Below, piece after piece: positions 17,584 to 25,708 of a stretch of DNA of 64,000 bases. The stretch comes from Candidatus Leptofilum proximum (GTDB lineage Bacteria; Chloroflexota; Anaerolineae; Promineifilales; Promineifilaceae). Each line of letters starts with the position of its first letter. The stretch's first letter is position 1. The stretch lies in the NCBI GenBank assembly GCA_016710325.1, contig JADJXK010000002.1:1984001-2048000 (forward strand). Reading direction: 5' to 3'. A program made the translations under genes and the position numbers. The notes under the pieces were generated by a model that saw only the letters and a program-made list of their open reading frames with translations, searched no databases and was not told the origin of the DNA.

Positions 17584-17621
17584 CAAAACAAAAAGCCCCT
17601 CCTGGAAGTACAGAAGGGGCT
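17584..17621 (-). terminator. Expression-platform terminator of the SAM riboswitch
   Basis: On the minus strand AGCCCCT (17615-17621) pairs with AGGGGCT (17594-17600), followed by TTTTTGTTTT. It lies between the aptamer and the metB start, so SAM binding would favour termination. Confidence 0.88.
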
Positions 17622-17642
17622 CGTGAAATCAGTGTCGCCACG

Positions 17643-17820
<178 letters not shown>

Positions 17821-17860
17821 TTTGCTTGCCTGGGCAAGACAATATTTAGTTGTGGGGCTG

Positions 17861-17889
17861 ATGGTAACAAAAGTGAGAATGGTTGTCAA
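17861..17889 (-). promoter_or_regulatory. Promoter of the SAM-riboswitch transcript
   Basis: TTGACA (17884-17889) and TACCAT (17861-17866) on the minus strand are 17 nt apart, placing the start about 35 nt before the aptamer. Confidence 0.65.
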
Positions 17890-17942
17890 AAAAGAGGATC
17901 AGCCAATTGCTAAAATAGTTTGGTGAAATCCAGTCTGCTCCT

Positions 17943-20900
17943 CTACAAATGTTTTTTCAGCCGCTGCACGAAGGAATCCAGCCGGTACGGCTTTTGCAAG
18001 AAGCCCACGAGCGGTGGCGAGGTGAAGCCGCGTGTGGCATCTGCTTCGCTGTAGCCAGAGGAGAGCAGGATGCGCACGTTGGGGTCGATCTCCTTCAACG
18101 CCTCAAACGTTTCGTGACCACTTTTACCGGGCATGGAAAGGTCCAGCAGCACCAGGTCGATGGCCTCCGCCTGCTCCTGGTACAGGGCGATGCCCGCGTC
18201 GCCGTTGGCCGCCGCCAGCACGTTAATGCCTTCCATCTCCAGGATGTCTGATACTGCTTCACGAACGGCCGCTTCGTCGTCGATCACCAGGACCAGGCCG
18301 GAAACGGCCGTATTGGCCGCAGGCGCTTGCGGGGTATGTGGTGCCTCAACCGCAGCCGATGAAACGGGGAACAGCAGTTCAAATGTCGTACCCACGTCTG
18401 GTTGGCTTGTCACCTGCAGCCCGCCGTGATGACCGCGCACAATGCCCAAAACAGCCGCCAGCCCGAGGCCGCGCCCGGTAAACTTGGTGGTAAAAAACGG
18501 ATCAAAAATCTTCGACAGCGTTTCGCTCGTCATACCGCTGCCGCTGTCTTTAACCTGCAAGCAAACATAGGCGCCGGGGGTTAATGGCTGGTTGGTGTAG
18601 CGCCAATAAGCCTTATCCAGAGAAGTGATTTGGCAAACGGCCGTATACACACGAATGGTGCCCGGCTGTTCGCCAATCGATTCAGCGGCGTTGATCAGCA
18701 GGTTCATCATCACCTGCTGGAGCTGGGCAATGTCCGCCTCAATCAACGGCAGCGCCTCGGCCAGGGCCAGCTCCAGAACAATTTGCTTGGGCAGCGCCAC
18801 CCTGAGCAGGTCAATGCTTTCGCGGATGAGTGTATTCAGGTTTAATGGACTAATGGTAAACTGCCCTCCTCCCGAATAGGCCAGCAGTTGGCGCGTGAGG
18901 CCAGCTGCCTGTTCGGCTGCTTGTACCGCCTTGGTCACATGGGTATAGGCCGTGTGGCTGGGTGTCAGATGGGCCTGCGCCAACGATGCCTGTCCCAGCA
19001 TGGCCACCAGCAAGTTGTTAAAATCGTGGGCAATACCGCCCGCCAACACACCCAGGCTTTCCATCTTTTGTGCGCGGTGCATGGCCCGAACCGTTTGGCG
19101 CCGCTCGGTGACATCCCGCGTGGTGGTCACCAGCGAAACGATTTCCCCGTTCTCATCCCACACGGGCGTGGTAATAAACTCAATTTCCCGATCCCCTTGC
19201 GGCATAGGAAACTGAAACTCGCGGGTGACTGGCGCCCGCAGCCGCCGCACAGCCGCCCAATCCTCGTCTAGCATTTCGCCAAACTGAGCAGGGATTTGCA
19301 GTTCAGGCCAGGTTTTACCCACCACCTGTTCGGCCGCCAGCTTAAGGAATCTCAGGATGTTCTCGCTGACGAAGCAGAGACGGCCGTTTAAATCAGCCAC
19401 CAAAAAGTTATCCGGCGTGGCGCTCAAAATCGCTTCCAGCAGGCGCGTTTGCTGCCGCAGCTCTTCCGACAACTGCCGCTGTCGATCCTCTGCCTGCTTG
19501 CGCTCTACCACATTAGCCACCTGGTCCGAAACAAACATCAAAAACTGCCTGTCCTGCTCCGAATAGGCGGTGCTTTCCTCGTAGCTCTGCACCACCAGGG
19601 CGCCAATCGCCGTGCCCCGCGTTTGCAGCGGCACACCCAACCACGCCTCCGGCATGGTACCCTTCACTTCCAACACTCCCTGCTGGACGTAAAACAATAT
19701 TTGTTGACGGGTAAGCAGCTGCGCCTTGTTGGTCCGAATGACAAACTCCGTCAGCCCCTTGCCCATCTGGTAAACACCGGGGGAGGCGTCGAATTTGTCG
19801 ATGAAATACGGTACGCTCAGCATATCGTCTTCATACAGGGCAATGTAAAAGTTCTGCACATTCAAAATAGGGGCCAGCGCTTCATGAATGGCGTGGTAAA
19901 GCTCTTCCAGCGAAATATTGGTGTGGGCAACGGCCGCAATGCGATAAACGGCTTTTTGCAGCAAATCGGCCTGAACCCGCTCGGTGATGTCGCTGACAAC
20001 TCCTTCCAGAAAGAGCAGATTTCCCTGCTCGTCAAAAACACCACCACCCACCTCCTCGGCCCAGCGCCACTCGCCGGACCGGTGCCGCAGGCGGTACACA
20101 TAGTGAAACCTACCCTGCCGCTGCAGTTCGGCTACAGACGGCACCAGGCTGGCCTCATGCCGATCATCCGGATGAACAAGGTCAAGGAAAAGGACTTCCT
20201 GGTTTAAAAACTGTTCTTTGGGGTAGCCGGTTAAATCCTCAATGCCATCATTGACATAAAGATAGGGAAAGTTCGGTTCATTTTTACACAGGTAAATAGT
20301 GCCGGGCACGTTTTCGGCCAGCACGCGCAGCTGTTCTTCTCGCTGGCGCAGGGCAACCTCCGCCTGTTTTGCCTCAGTAATATCCCGCACCAGGCCGTTG
20401 AGCACGGGACGGCCGTCAAGCTCCACCACCGTGGTCGATATTTGCCACTGTCTTTCATTTCCCGCCAGGTCCACAAACGGGACCTCAAAAAAATGATTTC
20501 CCTTTTGCATCGCCAGTTTGAGATGTTCGCTATACTGCTCATACACTTCAGACGTGGCCCAGCGCCCAGGCTGCACAGCGCCCAAATCCGCTTCTTCAAC
20601 GCCGAGCAGCTGCAACATTTTGGGATTGGCGGAGATAATCTGGCGGCTGTTTTGATCGAACAGGAAAATACCATCGTTGGCCGTCTCAAAAAGGCGGCGG
20701 TATTTTGCCTCGGCTTCCTGCACGGCTTGAAAGAGGCGTGCATTTTCCAGGGCAATTGACAGGTGGGTGGCAAAAGCAACAATGGCGGGCACGTCCTCAA
20801 GCTGCAAATTTTTACCTGCCACGTAGAGCATGCCTTTTACTTCTGAGTTGGCAAAAACGGGCGCCAAAATAGCGGGCAGCTTAAGAAACGGTTTGAGCAC

Positions 20901-21314
20901 CGTTCCCGCAAAACGATAGATGTTCGGCGGAAGAATCTGGCGCATCTTTTCGCTGTTGTCGTGCAAAAAGACCGCGTCGCCCTGGCTTAAGACGACCTGA
21001 TCCGCTCGTGAGGCATGCGCCGGATAGGTGAAATCTTGGCTGTTGATTTTCATGAGTTTTTCCGCCCGGTGAATGACGCGCATCAACCGGTCAGAAAAAA
21101 CAATGGAAGTGATGTAGAGGTTTTCGCCAGTTTCGTCCAACATGGCAACACAGCCATGCAAACCCAGCTTAACCAGCTGCTCGCTAAACACCCGGTAAAC
21201 GGCCGCTTCCGATTGGGCTGCCTGCTGTACAGCAATAGAGGCAGCATTTAGTCCCTGCCAGAAAACACCATTGTTGGGATTGTTCGCCAGGGAAGCCACC
21301 TTAAACTCGATCAT
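17943..21314 (-). CDS. Hybrid sensor histidine kinase with GAF, PAS and receiver domains
   Basis: A 1123-residue signal transducer. Order: N-terminal GAF-like sensor (about 1-200), PAS (EAKYRRLFETANDGIFLF), second PAS with PAC (NVPGTIYLCKNEP...), GAF (ISLEELYHAIHEALAPI...), third PAS (ILSATPDNFLVADLNG), histidine kinase (H in LAGGIAHDFNNLL), ATPase (DSGSGMTSETLSKIFDPFF, GRGLGLAAV), and a C-terminal receiver with phospho-Asp in VLLDLSMPGKSG. No membrane helix is visible, so it appears cytosolic. Start: ATG at 21314 (MIEFKV) is preferred; an in-frame upstream ATG at 21494 would add 60 unconserved residues. No response regulator with an output domain lies next to it. The ligand is unknown. Confidence 0.9.
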   Translation of the reverse strand: MIEFKVASLANNPNNGVFWQGLNAASIAVQQAAQSEAAVYRVFSEQLVKLGLHGCVAMLDETGENLYITSIVFSDRLMRVIHRAEKLMKINSQDFTYPAHASRADQVVLSQGDAVFLHDNSEKMRQILPPNIYRFAGTVLKPFLKLPAILAPVFANSEVKGMLYVAGKNLQLEDVPAIVAFATHLSIALENARLFQAVQEAEAKYRRLFETANDGIFLFDQNSRQIISANPKMLQLLGVEEADLGAVQPGRWATSEVYEQYSEHLKLAMQKGNHFFEVPFVDLAGNERQWQISTTVVELDGRPVLNGLVRDITEAKQAEVALRQREEQLRVLAENVPGTIYLCKNEPNFPYLYVNDGIEDLTGYPKEQFLNQEVLFLDLVHPDDRHEASLVPSVAELQRQGRFHYVYRLRHRSGEWRWAEEVGGGVFDEQGNLLFLEGVVSDITERVQADLLQKAVYRIAAVAHTNISLEELYHAIHEALAPILNVQNFYIALYEDDMLSVPYFIDKFDASPGVYQMGKGLTEFVIRTNKAQLLTRQQILFYVQQGVLEVKGTMPEAWLGVPLQTRGTAIGALVVQSYEESTAYSEQDRQFLMFVSDQVANVVERKQAEDRQRQLSEELRQQTRLLEAILSATPDNFLVADLNGRLCFVSENILRFLKLAAEQVVGKTWPELQIPAQFGEMLDEDWAAVRRLRAPVTREFQFPMPQGDREIEFITTPVWDENGEIVSLVTTTRDVTERRQTVRAMHRAQKMESLGVLAGGIAHDFNNLLVAMLGQASLAQAHLTPSHTAYTHVTKAVQAAEQAAGLTRQLLAYSGGGQFTISPLNLNTLIRESIDLLRVALPKQIVLELALAEALPLIEADIAQLQQVMMNLLINAAESIGEQPGTIRVYTAVCQITSLDKAYWRYTNQPLTPGAYVCLQVKDSGSGMTSETLSKIFDPFFTTKFTGRGLGLAAVLGIVRGHHGGLQVTSQPDVGTTFELLFPVSSAAVEAPHTPQAPAANTAVSGLVLVIDDEAAVREAVSDILEMEGINVLAAANGDAGIALYQEQAEAIDLVLLDLSMPGKSGHETFEALKEIDPNVRILLSSGYSEADATRGFTSPPLVGFLQKPYRLDSFVQRLKKHL

Positions 21315-21672
21315 GCCAAAACCCGCTTTTGACCAGAAATCAACCACAAACCAGGCAGTTCTCAAACAAAACAAATTAACAGCGAGAGGCGTTGATTTCC
21401 GGATCAGCTCATTGTGTTGGTTTAGTGTAACACAAAGGCTCCAGAGAACATGTGGATGAGTAGTAAAAAAGTAAGATGCGGCCTGGTTTTTCACTCAATT
21501 TATACTGACTCCCAGAAGGGGAAGAAAGTCACGGAAACGTCGAAAAATTTCCTGGGGCAAATCATTGTATTCAAATCAAAATCGTGTACTATTTCGCCCA
21601 AATTATTAACCATTGCAGAACGGCCGTTTCCCGGCACATCCATTGCAATTGCGACGAAATATCGTCACTGAC

Positions 21673-21699
21673 CGGCATCTTGGGGTGCCGTCTTTTTTT
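21673..21699 (+). terminator. Hairpin with T-run before SET-domain gene
   Basis: CGGCATC (21673-21679) pairs with GGTGCCG (21684-21690) and is followed by TCTTTTTTT. No plus-strand gene precedes it in the window, so it may be an attenuator or the terminator of a short RNA. Confidence 0.6.
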
Positions 21700-21783
21700 G
21701 GAAGGTGGTGGGAAACGGCCGTCTGCGCCCAGTGCCCTTACGCCAAAGGAGCGGAAGAGGCAAAAGGACAAGTGAGACAAACG

Positions 21784-22329
21784 ATGGAAAAACAGACGAA
21801 AAGTTATGTTTCCGCCAAACTGGAGGTGCGCAGCAATCCAGCCAAAGGCAACTATGGGCTATTTGCCCGTGAAGCGATCTCGGCTGGTGAGTTGGTGATT
21901 TGCTGGGCCGGATATGTCGCCACGGCCGAACAGTTTGAGCAGCTTTCTGATTTTGAACGCGAACACAGCGTGCAGATTGAGGAAAACCTGTACCAGATTC
22001 CTTATGGTGGCGGCGACGATCCGGGAGATTATGTCAATCATTCCTGCGATCCGAACCTGGGCTTGAGCAGCTCGATCACCCTGGTTGCTCTGCGTGACAT
22101 TCAGCCTGGCGAAGAAGTCTGTTTTGATTATGCCATGACCGACAGCACCCCCTACGATGAATTTACCTGCGGCTGCGGCACTGCCCAGTGTCGGGGCGTG
22201 GTCACCGGCAGCGATTGGCAGCTGCCCAGCCTGCAAGAACGGTACGATGGTTACTTTTCGCCCTATCTCCAACGCCGCATCAACCGGCTGAAGCAAGAAA
22301 AAGAGGTCAACGAAATCATCTTCCTCTGA
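21784..22329 (+). CDS. SET-domain protein
   Basis: A 181-residue single-domain SET protein, the fold of lysine methyltransferases. The pseudoknot signature DYVNHSCDPNLGLS (about 80-93), the GEEVCFDYAMTD strand and a post-SET zinc motif FTCGCGTAQCRG (C-x-C-x4-C) are visible. Bacterial SET proteins of this short form have undefined substrates. The ATG at 21784 is chosen because homology to the fold begins about 15 residues after it; the frame is open upstream to 21613 without family-like sequence. Confidence 0.88.
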   Translation: MEKQTKSYVSAKLEVRSNPAKGNYGLFAREAISAGELVICWAGYVATAEQFEQLSDFEREHSVQIEENLYQIPYGGGDDPGDYVNHSCDPNLGLSSSITLVALRDIQPGEEVCFDYAMTDSTPYDEFTCGCGTAQCRGVVTGSDWQLPSLQERYDGYFSPYLQRRINRLKQEKEVNEIIFL

Positions 22330-22396
22330 CTGAAAGCACCTGGGAAGGGCCTTCAACCAGTGAAAGGTGGCCATCACTCTGCGTTTTCCAAAAATT

Positions 22397-22418
22397 AAGG
22401 GTGATGATCACCTTTTTT
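22397..22418 (+). terminator. Short terminator after SET gene
   Basis: AAGGGTGA and TCACCTTT form an 8-bp stem with a TGA loop, followed by a T-run. Its T-run is also part of the tgt promoter. Confidence 0.65.
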
Positions 22419-22445
22419 GTTTCAGGGAGTTGATTCACATATAAT
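22417..22445 (+). promoter_or_regulatory. Promoter of tgt, leaderless arrangement
   Basis: -35 TTGTTT (22417-22422), 17-nt spacer, -10 TATAAT (22440-22445). The ATG at 22454 begins 8 nt after the -10, so transcription should start at or within 1-2 nt of the start codon. No Shine-Dalgarno exists between. Confidence 0.7.
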
Positions 22446-22453
22446 GCGCCGTT

Positions 22454-23566
22454 ATGGATTTTGAGTTTAAGTTTGAGGTAACGGCCGTTGACCCCCACAC
22501 TCACGCACGCAACGGCCGTTTCTACACCCCGCACGGCATCATCGAGACCCCCGTTTTTGCCCCCGTCGGTACCCAGGCCACCGTGAAAGCGATACGGCCG
22601 TCTGACCTGCACGAACTCGGCGCCACGCTGATCTTGAGCAACACCTACCACCTCTACTTACGCCCCGGCGATGAGCTGGTGAAAGAGATGGGCGGTTTAC
22701 ATAACTTCATGCAGTGGGATGGCCCCATCCTTACCGACAGCGGCGGCTTCCAGGTGTTTAGCCTCAGCGAGACACGCAAAATTGATGCCGACGGCGTCAC
22801 CTTCCAAAGCCACCACGACGGCTCGCGCCACCGCTTCACCCCAGAGCGCAGCATCGCCATCCAGGAAAACCTGGGGGCAGACATCATCATGGCCTTCGAC
22901 GAATGTCCGCCGCCCAACGAGTACGATTATGTCAAGCAATCGCTGACGCGCACCCATCCCTGGCTGGAGCGCTGCCTGGCGGCCAAAACCAGGGGTGACC
23001 AGGCCCTGTTTGGCATTGTGCAGGGCGGTGTTTTTGCTGATTTGCGGGAGGAGAGCGGCCGTTTTGTTACCAGTCTCGATCTGCCCGGCTATGCCATCGG
23101 CGGGCTGGCCGTGGGCGAAACCAAGCCACAAATGCACGCCGTGCTCGACGTGCTGCACCCCATCCTGCCGCCAAACAAGCCGCGCTACCTCATGGGTGTC
23201 GGCGCGCCGGAAGACCTGGTCAACGGCGTCATGCGTGGCGTGGACATTTTTGACTGTGTGCTGCCTACTCGTCTGGCGCGGCACGGCTCCGCCTTTGTGC
23301 TGGGTGGGCGGATGAACCTGCGCAACGCCCAATTCAGCCGCGATCCCGCTCCCATCGATCCAGCATGCACCTGCTACACCTGCCGCCACTTCAGCCGCGC
23401 CTACCTGCGCCACCTGGTGAAGGCCAATGAAATTTTGGGCCACATGCTGCTTTCCACGCACAATCTGCACTTTCTCATCAACCTGATGCAGCAAATGCGA
23501 GAGGCAGTTCGACAGGGAGCGCTGGCACAATTCGCCGCGGACTTTTTAAATCATTATGGGAAATAA
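22454..23566 (+). CDS. tgt: Queuine/preQ1 tRNA-guanine transglycosylase
   Basis: A 370-residue enzyme that swaps guanine 34 for preQ1 in tRNAs with GUN anticodons. Active-site features are present: LTDSGGFQVFSL (catalytic Asp of the first DSGG), the nucleophile region MGVGAPEDLVNGVMRGVDIFDCVLPTR, and the zinc site CTCYTCRHFSRAYLRHL...STHNLHF (C-x-C-x2-C plus His). Length matches bacterial TGT. No queC/D/E/F genes lie nearby. It has its own promoter and is probably translated from a leaderless mRNA. Confidence 0.97.
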   Translation: MDFEFKFEVTAVDPHTHARNGRFYTPHGIIETPVFAPVGTQATVKAIRPSDLHELGATLILSNTYHLYLRPGDELVKEMGGLHNFMQWDGPILTDSGGFQVFSLSETRKIDADGVTFQSHHDGSRHRFTPERSIAIQENLGADIIMAFDECPPPNEYDYVKQSLTRTHPWLERCLAAKTRGDQALFGIVQGGVFADLREESGRFVTSLDLPGYAIGGLAVGETKPQMHAVLDVLHPILPPNKPRYLMGVGAPEDLVNGVMRGVDIFDCVLPTRLARHGSAFVLGGRMNLRNAQFSRDPAPIDPACTCYTCRHFSRAYLRHLVKANEILGHMLLSTHNLHFLINLMQQMREAVRQGALAQFAADFLNHYGK

Positions 23567-23567
23567 G

Positions 23568-23628
23568 TAATTGGGTAATTGAGTAATCTGGTAATTACCC
23601 AGTTACTCAATTACCTTATTACTAAACC
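23568..23628. repeat. Tandem-unit hairpin, GTAATTGGGTAATT type
   Basis: TAATTGGGTAATTGAGTAATCTGGTAATT faces TTACCCAGTTACTCAATTACC. The element starts right after the tgt stop codon and ends 26 nt before uppP. Confidence 0.85.
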
Positions 23629-23653
23629 ATACAATATCAAGGCAGCAAACTTT

Positions 23654-24469
23654 ATGTCAATCATTGAAGCGCTTATTATTGGAATTATTCAGGGAGCCAC
23701 CGAGTTTTTGCCCATCTCCAGCTCGGGTCACCTGGTTTTATTGCCGGAGGTCTTCAATATGACCAACCCGGACCTGACTTTGATCGGGTTGGTTCATGCG
23801 GGCACGCTGCTGGCGGTGCTCATCTACTTTCGGCAGGATCTGTGGAACATTGTCACGGCCGTTCTCCGCGGCCTCCCCCAAAGACAACCCTTCGCTGAAG
23901 CCGACGCCCGTCTCGGCTGGCTGATCGTCGTGGGGTCCATTCCGGTGGGCATCATTGGCCTGCTCTTTGCCGACTTTTTTGAGGAAGTATTTAGTAGCCC
24001 TGCAACCGCCGCCGGATTTTTGCTGGTTACGGCCGTTCTCCTCGTCATTGGTGAGCGCCTGCTCTCTGGCAAAAAAGAGCTGGCCCAAATGACCTGGACC
24101 GATGCCGTTGTCGTGGGTCTGTTCCAGATGATTGCCCTCTTCCCCGGCGTGTCGCGCAGCGGCAGCACCATCGTTGGGGGCCTGGCGCGTGGGCTGGACC
24201 GCCCCACGGCGGCGCGCTTCAGCTTTTTGTTGGGCATCCCGGCCATTTTGGCCGCCGGTTTGCAAGCAATCTTAGAGATTTTCAGCGTCAACGGCCGTGA
24301 TTTTTCCACCGCCGTCTACGTAGTTTCTTTCATCGCTGCGGGCGTCACCGGCTATGCCTGCATCCACTGGCTGCTGACCTGGGTCAAGAAACACACGCTG
24401 TACGGCTTTGCCGCCTACGTCGCCCTGTTTAGCGTCATCTTCCTGGGTGTCTCTTTGTTGGGCAGATGA
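23654..24469 (+). CDS. uppP: Undecaprenyl-diphosphatase
   Basis: A 271-residue membrane enzyme that dephosphorylates undecaprenyl diphosphate to recycle the peptidoglycan lipid carrier (BacA/UppP family). Both active-site segments are intact: GATEFLPISSSGHL near the N-terminus and FPGVSRSGSTIVGGL near residue 170. About eight membrane helices are visible. The ATG at 23654 (MSIIEALI) fits family starts; the frame stays open upstream into the repeat but that part is not conserved. Confidence 0.96.
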   Translation: MSIIEALIIGIIQGATEFLPISSSGHLVLLPEVFNMTNPDLTLIGLVHAGTLLAVLIYFRQDLWNIVTAVLRGLPQRQPFAEADARLGWLIVVGSIPVGIIGLLFADFFEEVFSSPATAAGFLLVTAVLLVIGERLLSGKKELAQMTWTDAVVVGLFQMIALFPGVSRSGSTIVGGLARGLDRPTAARFSFLLGIPAILAAGLQAILEIFSVNGRDFSTAVYVVSFIAAGVTGYACIHWLLTWVKKHTLYGFAAYVALFSVIFLGVSLLGR

Positions 24470-24479
24470 TCTATGCTTG

Positions 24480-24536
24480 GCAGGGTGACAGGGTGACAAG
24501 GTGACAGGGTGACAAGGTGACAAGGTGACAGGGTGA
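24480..24536. repeat. Tandem GGTGACAAGGTGACAG array, single arm
   Basis: Eight or so heptameric units alternating GGTGACA and GGGTGAC fill the gap between uppP and the next gene. The complementary arm is missing. The same unit appears at 7046-7075, 50183-50222 (opposite strand) and 51363-51466. Confidence 0.85.
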
Positions 24537-24550
24537 TAAAATGTCAGAGT

Positions 24551-25378
24551 ATGCCCTTTGCCAGGTGTTTATTTTGGCTGCTGGGAGTGGGGCTGGTCAT
24601 CAGCTGCTCCAGACAACCCGCGCCGCCGCCTACGCTGCCCGCTACGGAAGCTCCCGAGCTGCTGCAAATTGGCGTCACTAGCAGTGCCAGCCACCTCATT
24701 CCGCTGATTGAGGCTGTCTATGCGCAAGAAAATCCTCGGGCCGAGCTATTGTTTGTGTCCGCCAACAGCGACACCCTCACCACCGATCTGGCCAACGGGC
24801 AGCTGGACGCCGTCCTGGTGCACCATATTGCCGAAGGGGAACCGCGTTACTTCAACCCGGTGGCGCTGGACGGCCTGGTTTTTGTCACCCATCCGGACAA
24901 TCCCGTGCAGGCGCTGAGCAGTGCTGAGGTGCAGGCGATTTTTAACGGCCGTATCACCAACTGGCAGTCGGTCGGCGGGGTGGATGAAGAAATTGTGCTG
25001 CTCAGCCGCGAACAGGGTTCCGGTCTGCGCACCCTTCTACGCCAGCAAATCATGGCCGAGCAGCGCATCAGCCCCAATGCCCTGCTGCAATCGGGCAATG
25101 AGGCGATGTTAACGGCCGTAGCCAACGATCCCGCGGCCATCGGCTACAGCAGCATGGGCAGCGCCAGCCAGCTGGCCAATGTGAAGCTGCTGCTGGTAGA
25201 CGGCCGTCCCGCTACCCCCGCCACCACCGCCGACCAGACCTACCCGCTCACCACCCCGCTCTACTTCCTCACCGCCAGCGAGGCCGAGCCCGCCGGCGAG
25301 CTGCGTGCCTTCCTGGCCTGGCTGCAATCGGATGAGGGGCAGGCGGTGCTTGAGGGGGTATACGGCCGTGTCCGGTAA
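24551..25378 (+). CDS. PstS-like periplasmic-binding lipoprotein
   Basis: A 275-residue extracytoplasmic protein. Signal helix FWLLGVGLVISC with lipobox Cys at about 18 and a Pro/Ala-rich linker are followed by a substrate-binding domain of the phosphate-binding superfamily: AIFNGRITNWQSVGG (about 135), LLSREQGSGLRTLLRQ (about 155) and a Tyr-Ser-Ser segment AIGYSSMGSAS (about 198). These loops contact phosphate or a similar oxyanion in PstS. No pst permease genes lie nearby, so it is an orphan binding protein; tungstate or another anion is possible. The ATG at 24551 is preferred over GTG at 24533, which lies in the repeat. Confidence 0.8.
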   Translation: MPFARCLFWLLGVGLVISCSRQPAPPPTLPATEAPELLQIGVTSSASHLIPLIEAVYAQENPRAELLFVSANSDTLTTDLANGQLDAVLVHHIAEGEPRYFNPVALDGLVFVTHPDNPVQALSSAEVQAIFNGRITNWQSVGGVDEEIVLLSREQGSGLRTLLRQQIMAEQRISPNALLQSGNEAMLTAVANDPAAIGYSSMGSASQLANVKLLLVDGRPATPATTADQTYPLTTPLYFLTASEAEPAGELRAFLAWLQSDEGQAVLEGVYGRVR

Positions 25379-25385
25379 AGTTTTT

Positions 25386-25471
25386 TTCAACACGAATAGC
25401 ACGAATCAACGAATCAAACGAATTCAGCTTAATAAGATTCGTATCATTCGTCTATTCGTTTCATTCGTGTT
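25386..25471. repeat. Tandem-unit hairpin, CACGAATCAACGAAT type
   Basis: AACACGAATAGCACGAATCAACGAATCAAACGAATT on the left is matched by ATTCGTATCATTCGTCTATTCGTTTCATTCGTGTT on the right, giving an imperfect hairpin of about 35 bp. The copy at 44490-44546 uses the same unit. Confidence 0.88.
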
Positions 25472-25487
25472 CAGATTTTTCCGTCTG

Positions 25488-25516
25488 TAGACAGAAAATA
25501 GAAGCAAATCTATAAT
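25488..25516 (+). promoter_or_regulatory. Promoter of ornithine aminotransferase leader
   Basis: TAGACA (25488-25493), 17-nt spacer, TATAAT (25511-25516); the start would be near 25523. Confidence 0.75.
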
Positions 25517-25522
25517 GGACCC

Positions 25523-25630
25523 AGAAAACAGTATAGTTTTTGTGAAAAGATGACGCGCATCCCAATAGATGCGTTGTCTGAGCAAAGCCTGATGACCGGA
25601 CCGCTGTCCGATTTGATCAGGCTTTTTTTT
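25523..25630 (+). promoter_or_regulatory. Terminator-bearing leader upstream of ornithine aminotransferase
   Basis: About 108 nt with two hairpins. The first is GACGCGCATC / GATGCGTTGTC around CCAATA (about 25552-25580). The second is a strong terminator, AGCCTGAT (25586-25593) with ATCAGGCT (25616-25623) plus T8, enclosing a smaller GGAC/GTCC stem. The gene starts 79 nt after the T-run, so this looks like an attenuator or an independent short RNA. I could not match it to a known riboswitch class. Confidence 0.6.
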
Positions 25631-25708
25631 ATCAAGTAGAGACGTTGCACTGCAACGTCTTTGCACCTGTATTCCCAAGGAACCCATTGGCAAGGAGTTG
25701 GATGAACC

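Noticed and set aside
25523..25630. Cyclic-di-GMP riboswitch in the ornithine aminotransferase leader
   Set aside because: It contains GCAAAGCC, as in that class, but the other conserved segments are absent and the pairing differs.
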